A DNA stretch of 11,089 bases from Clostridiales bacterium. Lineage in GTDB: Bacteria > Bacillota > Clostridia > Lachnospirales > Lachnospiraceae. The DNA is taken from assembly GCA_021204765.1 (NCBI GenBank), contig JAJPYU010000264.1, forward strand, positions 1 to 11,089. The letters run 5' to 3'. Under the pieces are notes generated by a model. That model was not told the DNA's origin. It searched no databases and saw only the letters and a list, made by a program, of their open reading frames with translations. A program made the translations under genes and the position numbers. Shown here one piece after another: positions 1-6,681 of the stretch (position 1 is its first letter; every line of letters begins with the position of its first letter).

Positions 1-80
1 AATAAAATCTTCGTGAATCTTTCAAGGTTATTTCACTGTTCAGTTATCAAGGTGCCTGCCATCTCCGTCAGGGAGACAGC
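1..80 (-). other. probable rRNA operon leader (5' part, runs off the left edge)
   Basis: On the minus strand, the region after the promoter at 87-115 begins near position 80. It contains a perfect 5-bp hairpin (TCTCC/GGAGA, 62-76) and then the words CACCTTGATAACTGAACAGTG and CCTTGAAAGATTC-like sequence. The CCTTGA-AACTGAACAGTG type word is familiar from 16S rRNA leaders and 16S-23S spacers of Clostridia. No rRNA coding sequence is visible, so assignment to an rRNA operon is inference. A tRNA cluster or other stable RNA would be the alternative. Confidence 0.5.
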
Positions 81-86
81 TATTAA

Positions 87-115
87 ATAATACCATCGAG
101 CCTTTTTAATGTCAA
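87..115 (-). promoter_or_regulatory. strong housekeeping promoter, probably for an rRNA operon
   Basis: On the minus strand a consensus -35 TTGACA (110-115) is followed by exactly 17 bp and then TATTAT (87-92). Transcription would start near position 80 and run out of the window. Strength and spacing fit a sigma-A stable-RNA promoter. It begins only 9 bp after the stop codon of the Gx-family gene. Confidence 0.8.
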
Positions 116-123
116 CAGGAATT

Positions 124-639
124 TTAATTTTTTTGAATGACTTTTTTAACCCTGGGAATTATTAGTTTTGAAGCCACGCCGATAAGCAGCCCGGTCAGGA
201 ATCCTGCTATCAAAAGTACCGGAAGATAGAAAGCGATCTTTATGCTCTCTACCACCAATATAGCTACTATCAGCTGTCCTATATTATGGCAGATACCCCC
301 TATAACACTGACAGTTACCATAGAAACCCTGTCCCATTTTTTGATCAGTACCATAACGGCCAGGCTTAAAAGCCCTCCCGCCAGACTGTATATGATTGCC
401 ACCATATTTCCGAAGAGAAAGCCGCTTAAGATAATGCGAATCACAGAGACGACAAGAGCATACTCAGATCCCATAAGATAGAGTGTGGCCACTATAGCCA
501 GGTTCGCCAGGCCCAGCTTTACTCCGGGGATGCCAAAATTTATCGGTATCAAACTCTCCACATAGCTGAACACCAATGCCAGGGCTATCATCATGGCCAT
601 AATTGCCATTGTTTTTGCAGAAATTCTTTTTCCGTTCAT
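124..639 (-). CDS. Gx transporter family membrane protein (HepPP synthase component I-like, EetB-like)
   Basis: A 171-residue, very hydrophobic protein with five or six predicted membrane segments (roughly residues 11-27, 43-57, 61-78, 80-99, 108-130 and 137-157). The early signature ESLIP (28-32) followed by PGVKLGLAN (38-46) is typical of the Gx transporter / heptaprenyl diphosphate synthase component I family (PF07456). The component-I name is historical and there is no synthase active site here. From memory, members in flavin-based extracellular electron transfer loci are called EetB. It follows apbE by 97 bp, which supports a link with extracytoplasmic flavin chemistry. The ATG has only a weak purine-rich site (GAGAGAG) upstream. 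No terminator follows the stop. The substrate or exact role is unknown. Confidence 0.8.
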   Translation of the reverse strand: MNGKRISAKTMAIMAMMIALALVFSYVESLIPINFGIPGVKLGLANLAIVATLYLMGSEYALVVSVIRIILSGFLFGNMVAIIYSLAGGLLSLAVMVLIKKWDRVSMVTVSVIGGICHNIGQLIVAILVVESIKIAFYLPVLLIAGFLTGLLIGVASKLIIPRVKKVIQKN

Positions 640-669
640 CTGTCTGCTCTCTCAGTTTGTCTTTTTTAT

Positions 670-733
670 GGGCACTGTCCATAAAAGTTTATGCACTGGT
701 GAATAAACTTTTAAACCGCTGACAGCTGTGCCC
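670..733 (-). other. long intercistronic hairpin between apbE and the Gx gene
   Basis: A near-complete inverted repeat fills the gap between the two genes. The core is an 11-bp perfect stem (682-692 with 703-713) around a 10-nt loop. Outside it, CTGTC/GACAG and TGCCC/GGGCA pair again (670-679 with 721-733), with a 3-nt bulge and a short internal loop. It starts 3 nt after the apbE stop. No U tract follows on the minus strand, so it is not a standard terminator. It could stabilise the upstream mRNA, act as a processing site, or be a small REP-like palindromic repeat. No second copy is present in the window. Confidence 0.65.
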
Positions 734-736
734 ACC

Positions 737-1834
737 CTACCTTGTGACAATTACATTTAACTCTGTATCCCCATTTAGGTCGATGAAGCTGTCCTCCAGC
801 CCATCTGTGATGTATATATCTCCGTCCTCAGTCTCCATCAGTACATCAAAGCTATCAGCGACGCAGTGCTCTTCACAAAATGCGATGGCATCATACGTTC
901 CCATGATAAAGAGTGATGTGGACAATGCATCCGCAAGCGTCGCGTCATCACCCACTACACTGACCGATATCAAACCATTGTAAGCGGAATAGCCTGTACG
1001 CGGGTCTATGATATGGTGATATCTCTCCCCGGTATCCTCATCCTCAAAATATCGTTCATATCCTCCTGAAGTCACCACAGAGGTGTCGGACAGGGCCAGA
1101 CCTCCCAGATAACTGTCTGTGTCATTTGGATCTACTATTCCTACTCTCCACTGAGTGCCATCCGGCCTGGTACCCACTACACTGACATCACCACCCAGAT
1201 TAATTATGCCCTTCTCCACTCCATATTTCTCGAAAATCTCTGAAACACGGTCATCAGCATAGCCTTTCACCATTCCTCCCAGATCTATCTCCATGCCCTC
1301 GTCCATTGAGAGACAGGTCGCGTCATCCTCCTCGGAGAGAATAATCCTCCCCGCATCAACCAGCTCCAGAGTCCCGGCCAGCACCTCCTCTTCGGGTACC
1401 GCATAATCTCCGGTGGTAAAACCCCAGAGTTCCATTACCGGATAAATCGAAATATCGAAAAGTCCGCCGGTCTCCTCCCATATTTCCAGAGATCTTTTTA
1501 TCAGCATAGCCATCTCATCAGAAAGCTCTCCGCCACCTGCAGCATTTATTGCATATACCTCGCTGTCCTCATCCCCGGTGGAAAATGCCGCGTCAAGCCG
1601 CTCTATCTCAGCCTGTCCGGCCTCTACTGCGTCTTTTGCGTTGTCCCCATAAGCGGTCAGGGTCATATATGTATCCATAGCGAAAAATTCCTGAGAATAC
1701 TCATCATCGTCATTTCCCCCGGTGAGACTGTCAAGCTTCGAAAGCATATTACCGCCAACTGTTCCACATCCGGGCAAAACAAGAGATATGCTCAGGCAAA
1801 ATATTAAGATTGAGGCAGTTTTTTTCCTTTTCAT
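737..1834 (-). CDS. apbE: FAD:protein FMN transferase (ApbE), lipoprotein
   Basis: A 365-residue ApbE-family enzyme. The family transfers FMN from FAD to a Ser/Thr of target proteins outside the cytoplasm. The N-terminus has a basic start (KRKK), a hydrophobic stretch and a lipobox LPGC with Cys23, so it should be a membrane-anchored lipoprotein. Family landmarks follow in order: FAMDTYM (51-57), DISIYPVMELWGF (127-139), DLGGMVKGYA (184-193), INLGGD (211-216), TSGGYERYF (255-263), HHIIDPRTG (273-281) and DATLADALST (297-306). Length is normal for the family. No FMN-bind domain substrate is encoded in the window. The ribosome site is weak (ACGGG), and no convincing promoter is seen in the 92-bp gap after the CvpA gene, so co-transcription with it is likely. 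Confidence 0.95.
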   Translation of the reverse strand: MKRKKTASILIFCLSISLVLPGCGTVGGNMLSKLDSLTGGNDDDEYSQEFFAMDTYMTLTAYGDNAKDAVEAGQAEIERLDAAFSTGDEDSEVYAINAAGGGELSDEMAMLIKRSLEIWEETGGLFDISIYPVMELWGFTTGDYAVPEEEVLAGTLELVDAGRIILSEEDDATCLSMDEGMEIDLGGMVKGYADDRVSEIFEKYGVEKGIINLGGDVSVVGTRPDGTQWRVGIVDPNDTDSYLGGLALSDTSVVTSGGYERYFEDEDTGERYHHIIDPRTGYSAYNGLISVSVVGDDATLADALSTSLFIMGTYDAIAFCEEHCVADSFDVLMETEDGDIYITDGLEDSFIDLNGDTELNVIVTR

Positions 1835-1926
1835 AAAATAGCCCGTCTAAATTTATCAAAACCCACTTTATAAAACCCGTCTGATGTCCGGCCATCCGGC
1901 TGTCTGTATTGCCGCCGCATGCGGAT

Positions 1927-2499
1927 TTACAGCAGATTCAATTTGAGGATAATATTGTTGTAATATAGAAGAGACAGGAACTGGCTCTCATTTATATTTT
2001 CCGTAACACTGCTGCCAATCCCGGTCCCCGCAATGACGGATATAAACAAAAAGAGCAGTGACACAATGATGTAAGCCTCCACCCCTCCGGCTATGAGCCC
2101 GAAAAATTTATTTATTCCTCTGATTACGGGAATTTTTCCAATCAGGCCAAGGATGCGGGAAATGATCCTGACAACTATCAAAGCCGCCACCAGCGCAACA
2201 AGAAATGAGGCTCCCTTCAGGATCCAGTCGGCAGCCACCCCCGCCGTGGGTCCTGTAATAAATTCCAACCCGGTTCCCACACGATTTCCTATGGTCTGGG
2301 CGCAGCGTTCCTCGATGGCGGCATATATCCCCGTATTATTTTTTAAAAATCTGCTGATATAAGGCGTGGCGAAGCTTATCACCCCTATGAGTATGATAAA
2401 AGACAGCAGGGAGAAAAGCAGTCTCAGAAATCCCTTTCTCCAGCCATGAATTATGCATATTAAAAATATCAGTAAAACTATTATCAGTACCCAATTCAT
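1927..2499 (-). CDS. CvpA family membrane protein
   Basis: A 190-residue protein with four predicted membrane segments (about residues 3-19, 25-44, 96-116 and 134-157). The early GWRKGF motif (19-24) after the first segment is typical of the CvpA / colicin V production family (PF02674). The biochemical role of the family is unsettled. Members affect envelope integrity and, in Escherichia coli, colicin V production and purF-linked phenotypes. The ATG overlaps the stop of the DUF5711 gene in an ATGA arrangement, so the two are translationally coupled. Its ribosome site (AGAGGATGAGG) lies inside the upstream gene. The stop is followed directly by a 10-bp palindrome, CCGCATGCGG (1915-1924), with no U tract. 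Confidence 0.88.
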   Translation of the reverse strand: MNWVLIIVLLIFLICIIHGWRKGFLRLLFSLLSFIILIGVISFATPYISRFLKNNTGIYAAIEERCAQTIGNRVGTGLEFITGPTAGVAADWILKGASFLVALVAALIVVRIISRILGLIGKIPVIRGINKFFGLIAGGVEAYIIVSLLFLFISVIAGTGIGSSVTENINESQFLSLLYYNNIILKLNLL

Positions 2500-3755
2500 T
2501 CCTCATCCTCTGCGTCATTTCCAGATCCAAAGAGAGCACGGAATTCCTCGGAATCCAACGCCAGAGTAAAGCGGATACACTCTGTCGTGCCCTCTTTTAA
2601 GAACAGGTAATCCCTGAATCCTTTGATATGGAAGACTCCCCTGATATCCCCATCCGTGTCCTGGTCATATTTTGCCAGACCGCTTAAAGTATAGATAGAG
2701 CAATGGCTTTCGTTAAAACAGCACACCTCGTGATTGTCCAGGAAACTGATATCATCATAGGTAAAATCTGTCTCTATGACGGTCTGCTCGTTGCAGTTCG
2801 TATCATAAACATAAACCACCCGTCCGGGATCGCCCTGGCTTTTACTATAAACCAGGCCGAAATAGCTGTCATCGTAAAAAATGCTCTGGATCTCTTCCGT
2901 GACTATCAGCTGATCACTCTCTTCCGGCGAGGCGGAACCCTCAAAGGTGTACACCCCATTATCCCCGAAGGCCATAAGCGTCCCATCCCCGGCATAAGTA
3001 AGTTCCGGCACTATGGTGTCCGCATAGGTGAAGCTGCCTACCATATTGTCTATCTGATTCTGGCCTGCAGCGCTGAAATTGTAAAGGTTAATAGTGGTTC
3101 CGGCCATTCCGCTGCTGACATCAACTATGGAGACCGCCAGATTCTTTCCGTCCGCAGACAAGGCTATATCCGTGGGTGTGCCGGTATTTTCCACATGAAC
3201 CGCACCCTCAGCGATCTGCTCTCCACTCACGTCAAAAACAGAAAGATATCCCGTGCCTGAATCTATCATCAGCACTGCAACAGTTCCCTGGGAAGCCACG
3301 TCTATTCTGGAAATAGGCATGGTAACAGAGACTTCCCCCTGTATCCCATCCTCATTCATGATATAAATGGTCTCGCCCTGATTATCAGCAACAGCCATAT
3401 ATGACTGGCAGCTGGCCACAATGGGATTTTCCATCTCAAAGCTCTGGTTCCACATGTCTGTATTGTCTGCGGTAACGTATGAAGCACCGTCATTGCTGTA
3501 AGCCACATATCCATCGCCAAAAGAAATGTAATGGGTGGCCGATGTATCAGAACGTGCATATTCACCTGTGACAGTATAGTTATCGTAGGTCATGCGCTGC
3601 AAAATGAGAAAACAGGCGATGCCCACCGCAGCGCAAATGACCACAATAATAAGGATCAGGCGGAGGCGCTTTCTGCGCCTCGCCCTGACCTTCTCCTCTA
3701 TCTCTTCCCAATTTGTATCCACCATGCGGAGTTTATCGTTACTCTTTTCGCTCAC
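2496..3755 (-). CDS. DUF5711 family protein, membrane-anchored, beta-propeller-like
   Basis: A 419-residue protein of unknown function that I assign to DUF5711 from overall layout. A charged cytoplasmic segment with an RARRRKR cluster (24-30) precedes one hydrophobic helix (about 31-53), so the large remainder should lie outside the membrane. That part has many short beta-strand-like repeats ending in Asp/Gly turns, such as the ALSADGKNLAVSI stretch, resembling a beta-propeller. The C-terminus is acidic (DAEDEE). The start is GTG, supported by a full AGGAGG 5 nt upstream. It overlaps the CvpA gene by 4 nt, which suggests a joint envelope role. No catalytic motif is visible. The DUF assignment would need a profile search. 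Confidence 0.75.
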   Translation of the reverse strand: MSEKSNDKLRMVDTNWEEIEEKVRARRRKRLRLILIIVVICAAVGIACFLILQRMTYDNYTVTGEYARSDTSATHYISFGDGYVAYSNDGASYVTADNTDMWNQSFEMENPIVASCQSYMAVADNQGETIYIMNEDGIQGEVSVTMPISRIDVASQGTVAVLMIDSGTGYLSVFDVSGEQIAEGAVHVENTGTPTDIALSADGKNLAVSIVDVSSGMAGTTINLYNFSAAGQNQIDNMVGSFTYADTIVPELTYAGDGTLMAFGDNGVYTFEGSASPEESDQLIVTEEIQSIFYDDSYFGLVYSKSQGDPGRVVYVYDTNCNEQTVIETDFTYDDISFLDNHEVCCFNESHCSIYTLSGLAKYDQDTDGDIRGVFHIKGFRDYLFLKEGTTECIRFTLALDSEEFRALFGSGNDAEDEE

Positions 3756-3851
3756 GAGATCCTCCTGCCGCGCTTACCTTATACCATCGTGATACAACGG
3801 GTACTATATCCTGTGGATATTGCTCCGTAATTCCCGCATCCGCCGCTTTGC

Positions 3852-4793
3852 TTAGCTGACGAAAATTTTTACACTCGATGCTATGCTCCCGGCATCCAGA
3901 CCGTATTTCCTGATCAGCTCTTCAGCCGGTCCGGACTCACCGAAGCAATCATTTATGCCAATCTTTTTCACCGGAGTGGGGGCTTTCTCACTCAATACAT
4001 CACAGACCGCGCTGCCCAGACCTCCGATGACGGAGTGCTCTTCCACGGTGACCACTTTCCCGGTCTTTTTTGCGGAAGCAACAACCAGCTCTTCATCCAG
4101 GGGCTTTATGGTGTGGATATTGATGACCTCGGCATCGATCCCCTCATCAGCCAGCAGTTTTGCCGCCTCCAGAGACTCACTTACACATATTCCGGTGGCA
4201 ATGATGGTAACATCCCTGCCTTCTCTCAGGGTGATTCCTTTCCCCAGCTCAAATTTGTAAACGGCCTCGTCATTTATCACCGGTACGGCCAGCCGTCCAA
4301 AGCGCAGATACACCGGTCCGACATACTCCACTGCTGCACGGACTGCCGCCCTGGCCTCCACATCATCGCAGGGATTGATCACAACCATTCCGGGAATGGT
4401 ACGCATTAGGGCGATATCCTCATTGCACTGATGGGTAGCTCCGTCCTCCCCCACGGAAATACCGGCATGGGTGGCACCTATTTTTACATTCAAATGCGGA
4501 TAGCCGATGGAATTTCTCACCTGCTCATAGGCCCGTCCCGCTGCGAACATTGCGAAAGAGCTGGCGAAAGGGATCTTCCCGCAGGTGGAAAGCCCTGCCG
4601 CTATGCCCATCATGTCGGCCTCAGCTATACCGCAGTCTATATGCCGCTCGGGAAACGCCTTCTTAAACGTCCCCGTCTTGGTGGCCCCGGCCAGATCGGC
4701 GTCCAGGACTACCAGATTCTCATACTCGGCTCCCAGCTCGGCCAAAGCATTGCCGTAGCTTTCACGCGTAGCTATCTTCTTCACATCTGACAT
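3852..4793 (-). CDS. transketolase, C-terminal subunit (pyrimidine-binding half)
   Basis: A 313-residue protein equivalent to the Pyr and C-terminal domains of transketolase, the thiamine diphosphate enzyme that moves two-carbon ketol units in the non-oxidative pentose phosphate pathway. The motif GIAEADMMGIAAG carries the catalytic Glu that activates the cofactor. It is followed by SFAMFAAGRAYEQVRN and THAGISVGEDGATHQ, which carry the conserved aromatic and His residues. The C-terminal domain holds TVEEHSVIGGLG. The start ATG lies inside the end of the N-terminal subunit gene (13-nt overlap), so the two halves are probably made together as a heterotetramer. Split transketolases are common in Clostridia and archaea. 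The DXP synthase and pyruvate dehydrogenase E1-beta families share the fold but fit less well. Confidence 0.93.
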   Translation of the reverse strand: MSDVKKIATRESYGNALAELGAEYENLVVLDADLAGATKTGTFKKAFPERHIDCGIAEADMMGIAAGLSTCGKIPFASSFAMFAAGRAYEQVRNSIGYPHLNVKIGATHAGISVGEDGATHQCNEDIALMRTIPGMVVINPCDDVEARAAVRAAVEYVGPVYLRFGRLAVPVINDEAVYKFELGKGITLREGRDVTIIATGICVSESLEAAKLLADEGIDAEVINIHTIKPLDEELVVASAKKTGKVVTVEEHSVIGGLGSAVCDVLSEKAPTPVKKIGINDCFGESGPAEELIRKYGLDAGSIASSVKIFVS

Positions 4794-5617
4794 AATGCTT
4801 CACCCGCTTTCTTCAATTCTTCCATAGCAATGGCGTACTCCTCGTCGTTGGGAGCTTTTCCGTGCCAGCCGATCTGATTCTCCATGTAAGAGACGCCCTT
4901 GCCCTTCACCGTCTTCGCTATGATGGCCGTGGGCTGCCCCAAAGTCTCTCTCGCCTCGGAAAATGCCGCCGCTATCTGGTCGAAATCATTTCCGTCAATG
5001 GTGATAACGTGGAAATTAAAGGCCTCAAACTTTGCTCCAATAGGATAAGGCGAGCAGACATCCTCCACCTTTCCGTCGATCTGCAGTCCGTTATTGTCCA
5101 CCACCAACACCAGATTGTCCAGTTTATGGGCACCGGCGAACATGGAGGCTTCCCAGATCTGGCCTTCCTGTATCTCGCCGTCGCCGACCAGGGCGTAGAC
5201 CCTGTAATTTTTCCCATCCATCTTTCCGGCAAGAGCTATCCCCACTGCCGCGGAAAATCCCTGTCCCAGGGAACCGCTGGACATATCCACACCGGGTATG
5301 TGCTTCATATCGGGATGGCCCTGGAGTCTGGCACCTACGTGACGCAAAGTGGTCAGCTCCTCAACAGGGAAAAATCCTCTCTGAGCCAGCACGGAATAAT
5401 ACCCCGGTGCCGTGTGCCCCTTGGAAAGCACAAAACGGTCTCTGTCCTCTTTCTTCGGATCCGTCGGATCCACATTCATCTCCTCAAAAAAGAGATATGT
5501 AAAAATCTCCACCGCGGAGAGGGCCCCGCCGGGATGGCCTGACCTGGCGCTGTGGACTGCGGTGACTATGCCCTTCCGCACCTCCACGGCAATCTTCTCA
5601 AGTTCCGGTTTTGTCAT
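4781..5617 (-). CDS. transketolase, N-terminal subunit (TPP-binding half)
   Basis: A 278-residue protein equivalent to the diphosphate-binding domain of transketolase. Visible motifs in order are SGHPGGALS, LSKGHTAPGYYS, GSLGQGFS, and the thiamine diphosphate/metal motif GDGEIQEGQIWEA extending to VVDNNGLQIDG. Late in the protein is KGKGVSYMEN, followed by a conserved His (WHGKAP). Length matches stand-alone N-terminal subunits. The ATG has AAAGG 8 nt upstream. It lies 53 bp after recR, with no clear promoter in the gap, so it probably extends the dnaX-ybaB-recR transcript. The partner subunit overlaps its 3' end. Confidence 0.94.
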   Translation of the reverse strand: MTKPELEKIAVEVRKGIVTAVHSARSGHPGGALSAVEIFTYLFFEEMNVDPTDPKKEDRDRFVLSKGHTAPGYYSVLAQRGFFPVEELTTLRHVGARLQGHPDMKHIPGVDMSSGSLGQGFSAAVGIALAGKMDGKNYRVYALVGDGEIQEGQIWEASMFAGAHKLDNLVLVVDNNGLQIDGKVEDVCSPYPIGAKFEAFNFHVITIDGNDFDQIAAAFSEARETLGQPTAIIAKTVKGKGVSYMENQIGWHGKAPNDEEYAIAMEELKKAGEALCQM

Positions 5618-5669
5618 GATCGTCGCCTTTCTTTAAATTCTGTCAGCACATACACCGACATTTATTTCG

Positions 5670-6266
5670 CTACAGCTCCACCCGGCCCTCCAGGGCCCGC
5701 AGCAGGGTCATCTCATCAATATATTCCAGATCGCCTCCGACAGGGACGCCGCTGGCGATCCTTGAAACCTTTATCCCCGTGGGCTTAATCAGCTTGCTGA
5801 TATACATAGCCGTGGTCTCCCCTTCCAGGCTGGAATTCGTGGCTATTATCACCTCTTCCACATCATTTTCCAGACGCTTGATAAGCTCCTTTAAGCGAAT
5901 ATCCTCCGGCCCAATCCCCAGCATAGGGGATATGGCACCGTGGAGCACATGGTAAACTCCATCATATTTCCCGGTCTTCTCGTAGGCCGCCAGATCGCGG
6001 GTATTCTCCACCACCATTATCTGCCTGTGATTCCGGGAAGGGTTCTTGCAGATGGGACACTCCTCCGCATCCGTCAGGGTACAGCAGGTCTTACAGTAGC
6101 GGATATTATGCCTGGCATCCACCAGGGTGTCAGCCAGCCGCTCTACCCGGTCCTCAGGCATGTTAAGAATGTGAAATGCCAGGCGCTGGGCCGACTTGCT
6201 GCCTATCCCCGGCAGAGAGGAAAGCTCTTCTATAAGTTTGCTGATCTGCTTGCTGTAATAATCCAT
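5670..6266 (-). CDS. recR: recombination protein RecR
   Basis: A 198-residue RecR, the usual length. With RecO, and RecF where present, it loads RecA at single-strand gaps. The helix-hairpin-helix LSSLPGIGSKSAQRLAFHIL lies at residues 15-34. A four-Cys zinc finger follows (Cys58, Cys61, Cys70, Cys73). A TOPRIM domain starts at MVVEN (84-88) and contains the ATNSSLEGETTA stretch with its conserved Glu. The ATG shares one base with the stop of ybaB (TGATG). A GGAGG in the end of ybaB is 12 nt away, so coupling by re-initiation is likely. The ybaB-recR pair is conserved across many bacteria. Confidence 0.97.
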   Translation of the reverse strand: MDYYSKQISKLIEELSSLPGIGSKSAQRLAFHILNMPEDRVERLADTLVDARHNIRYCKTCCTLTDAEECPICKNPSRNHRQIMVVENTRDLAAYEKTGKYDGVYHVLHGAISPMLGIGPEDIRLKELIKRLENDVEEVIIATNSSLEGETTAMYISKLIKPTGIKVSRIASGVPVGGDLEYIDEMTLLRALEGRVEL

Positions 6267-6613
6267 CAGAAGGGAAATCCTCCGTTCATGCCACCGGTGA
6301 CCTTGCCCATGGCTGCCTCTGAGAGCTCTTCCATCTGGCGCAGGGCTTCATTGGCCGCCGCTACGATGAGATCCTCCAGCATCTCGATATCCTCCGGATC
6401 CACGACTTCCTCGGAGAGCTCCACTTTCACTATCTCCTTCTTCCCGGAAACAGTGACCTTAACTGCCCCGCCGCCGGCCGCCGCCGTGATTTCCTTATCT
6501 TCCAGCTCCTTGCTGGCCTCCTCCATCTGACGCTGCATCTTCTGCGCCTGCTTCATCAGGTTATTCATGTTGGTGGGCATTCCGCCCTGATAGCCGCCTC
6601 GTCCCTTGCTCAT
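6266..6613 (-). CDS. ybaB: YbaB/EbfC family nucleoid-associated protein
   Basis: A 115-residue protein of the YbaB/EbfC family, small DNA-binding dimers encoded between dnaX and recR in many bacteria. The family core is clear: NMNNLMKQAQKMQRQMEE (16-33, a helix), then the strand segment VKVTVSGKKEIVKVELSEE, then a helix with LIVAAANEALRQMEE. Gly-rich tails (GRGGYQGG at the start, GGMNGGF at the end) flank it. The ATG is preceded by AAGGAGG with a 10-nt spacing. The 68-bp gap from dnaX is AT-rich and contains only poor promoter-like words. Confidence 0.96.
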   Translation of the reverse strand: MSKGRGGYQGGMPTNMNNLMKQAQKMQRQMEEASKELEDKEITAAAGGGAVKVTVSGKKEIVKVELSEEVVDPEDIEMLEDLIVAAANEALRQMEELSEAAMGKVTGGMNGGFPF

Positions 6614-6681
6614 CCTCGGTAATCCTCCTTAAAAATAATAATCACTGATTAAAATATTTAACCTTGGCTCGCCCAGTCACT

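Noticed and set aside
640..736. FMN riboswitch upstream of the Gx/ApbE genes.
   Set aside because: The conserved AGGAUAU and junction sequences are absent; the region is a simple bulged hairpin.
1835..1926. Promoter or terminator between the CvpA gene and apbE.
   Set aside because: Only a 10-bp palindrome and two near-repeats (AGACGGGTTTTAT, AGACGGGCTATTTTAT) are present. No -35/-10 pair with good spacing and no U tract were found.
2703..3260. Plus-strand open frame of 185 codons.
   Set aside because: It is antisense to the DUF5711 gene, which has a strong AGGAGG and a coupled downstream gene.
4862..5542. Long plus-strand open frame (226 codons).
   Set aside because: It is the complement of the clear transketolase N-subunit gene, with no start signal and no recognisable domains.
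5940..6530. Plus-strand open frame of 196 codons across recR and ybaB.
   Set aside because: It is a shadow of two firmly identified minus-strand genes; the Ser/Ala-rich composition is typical of antisense frames.
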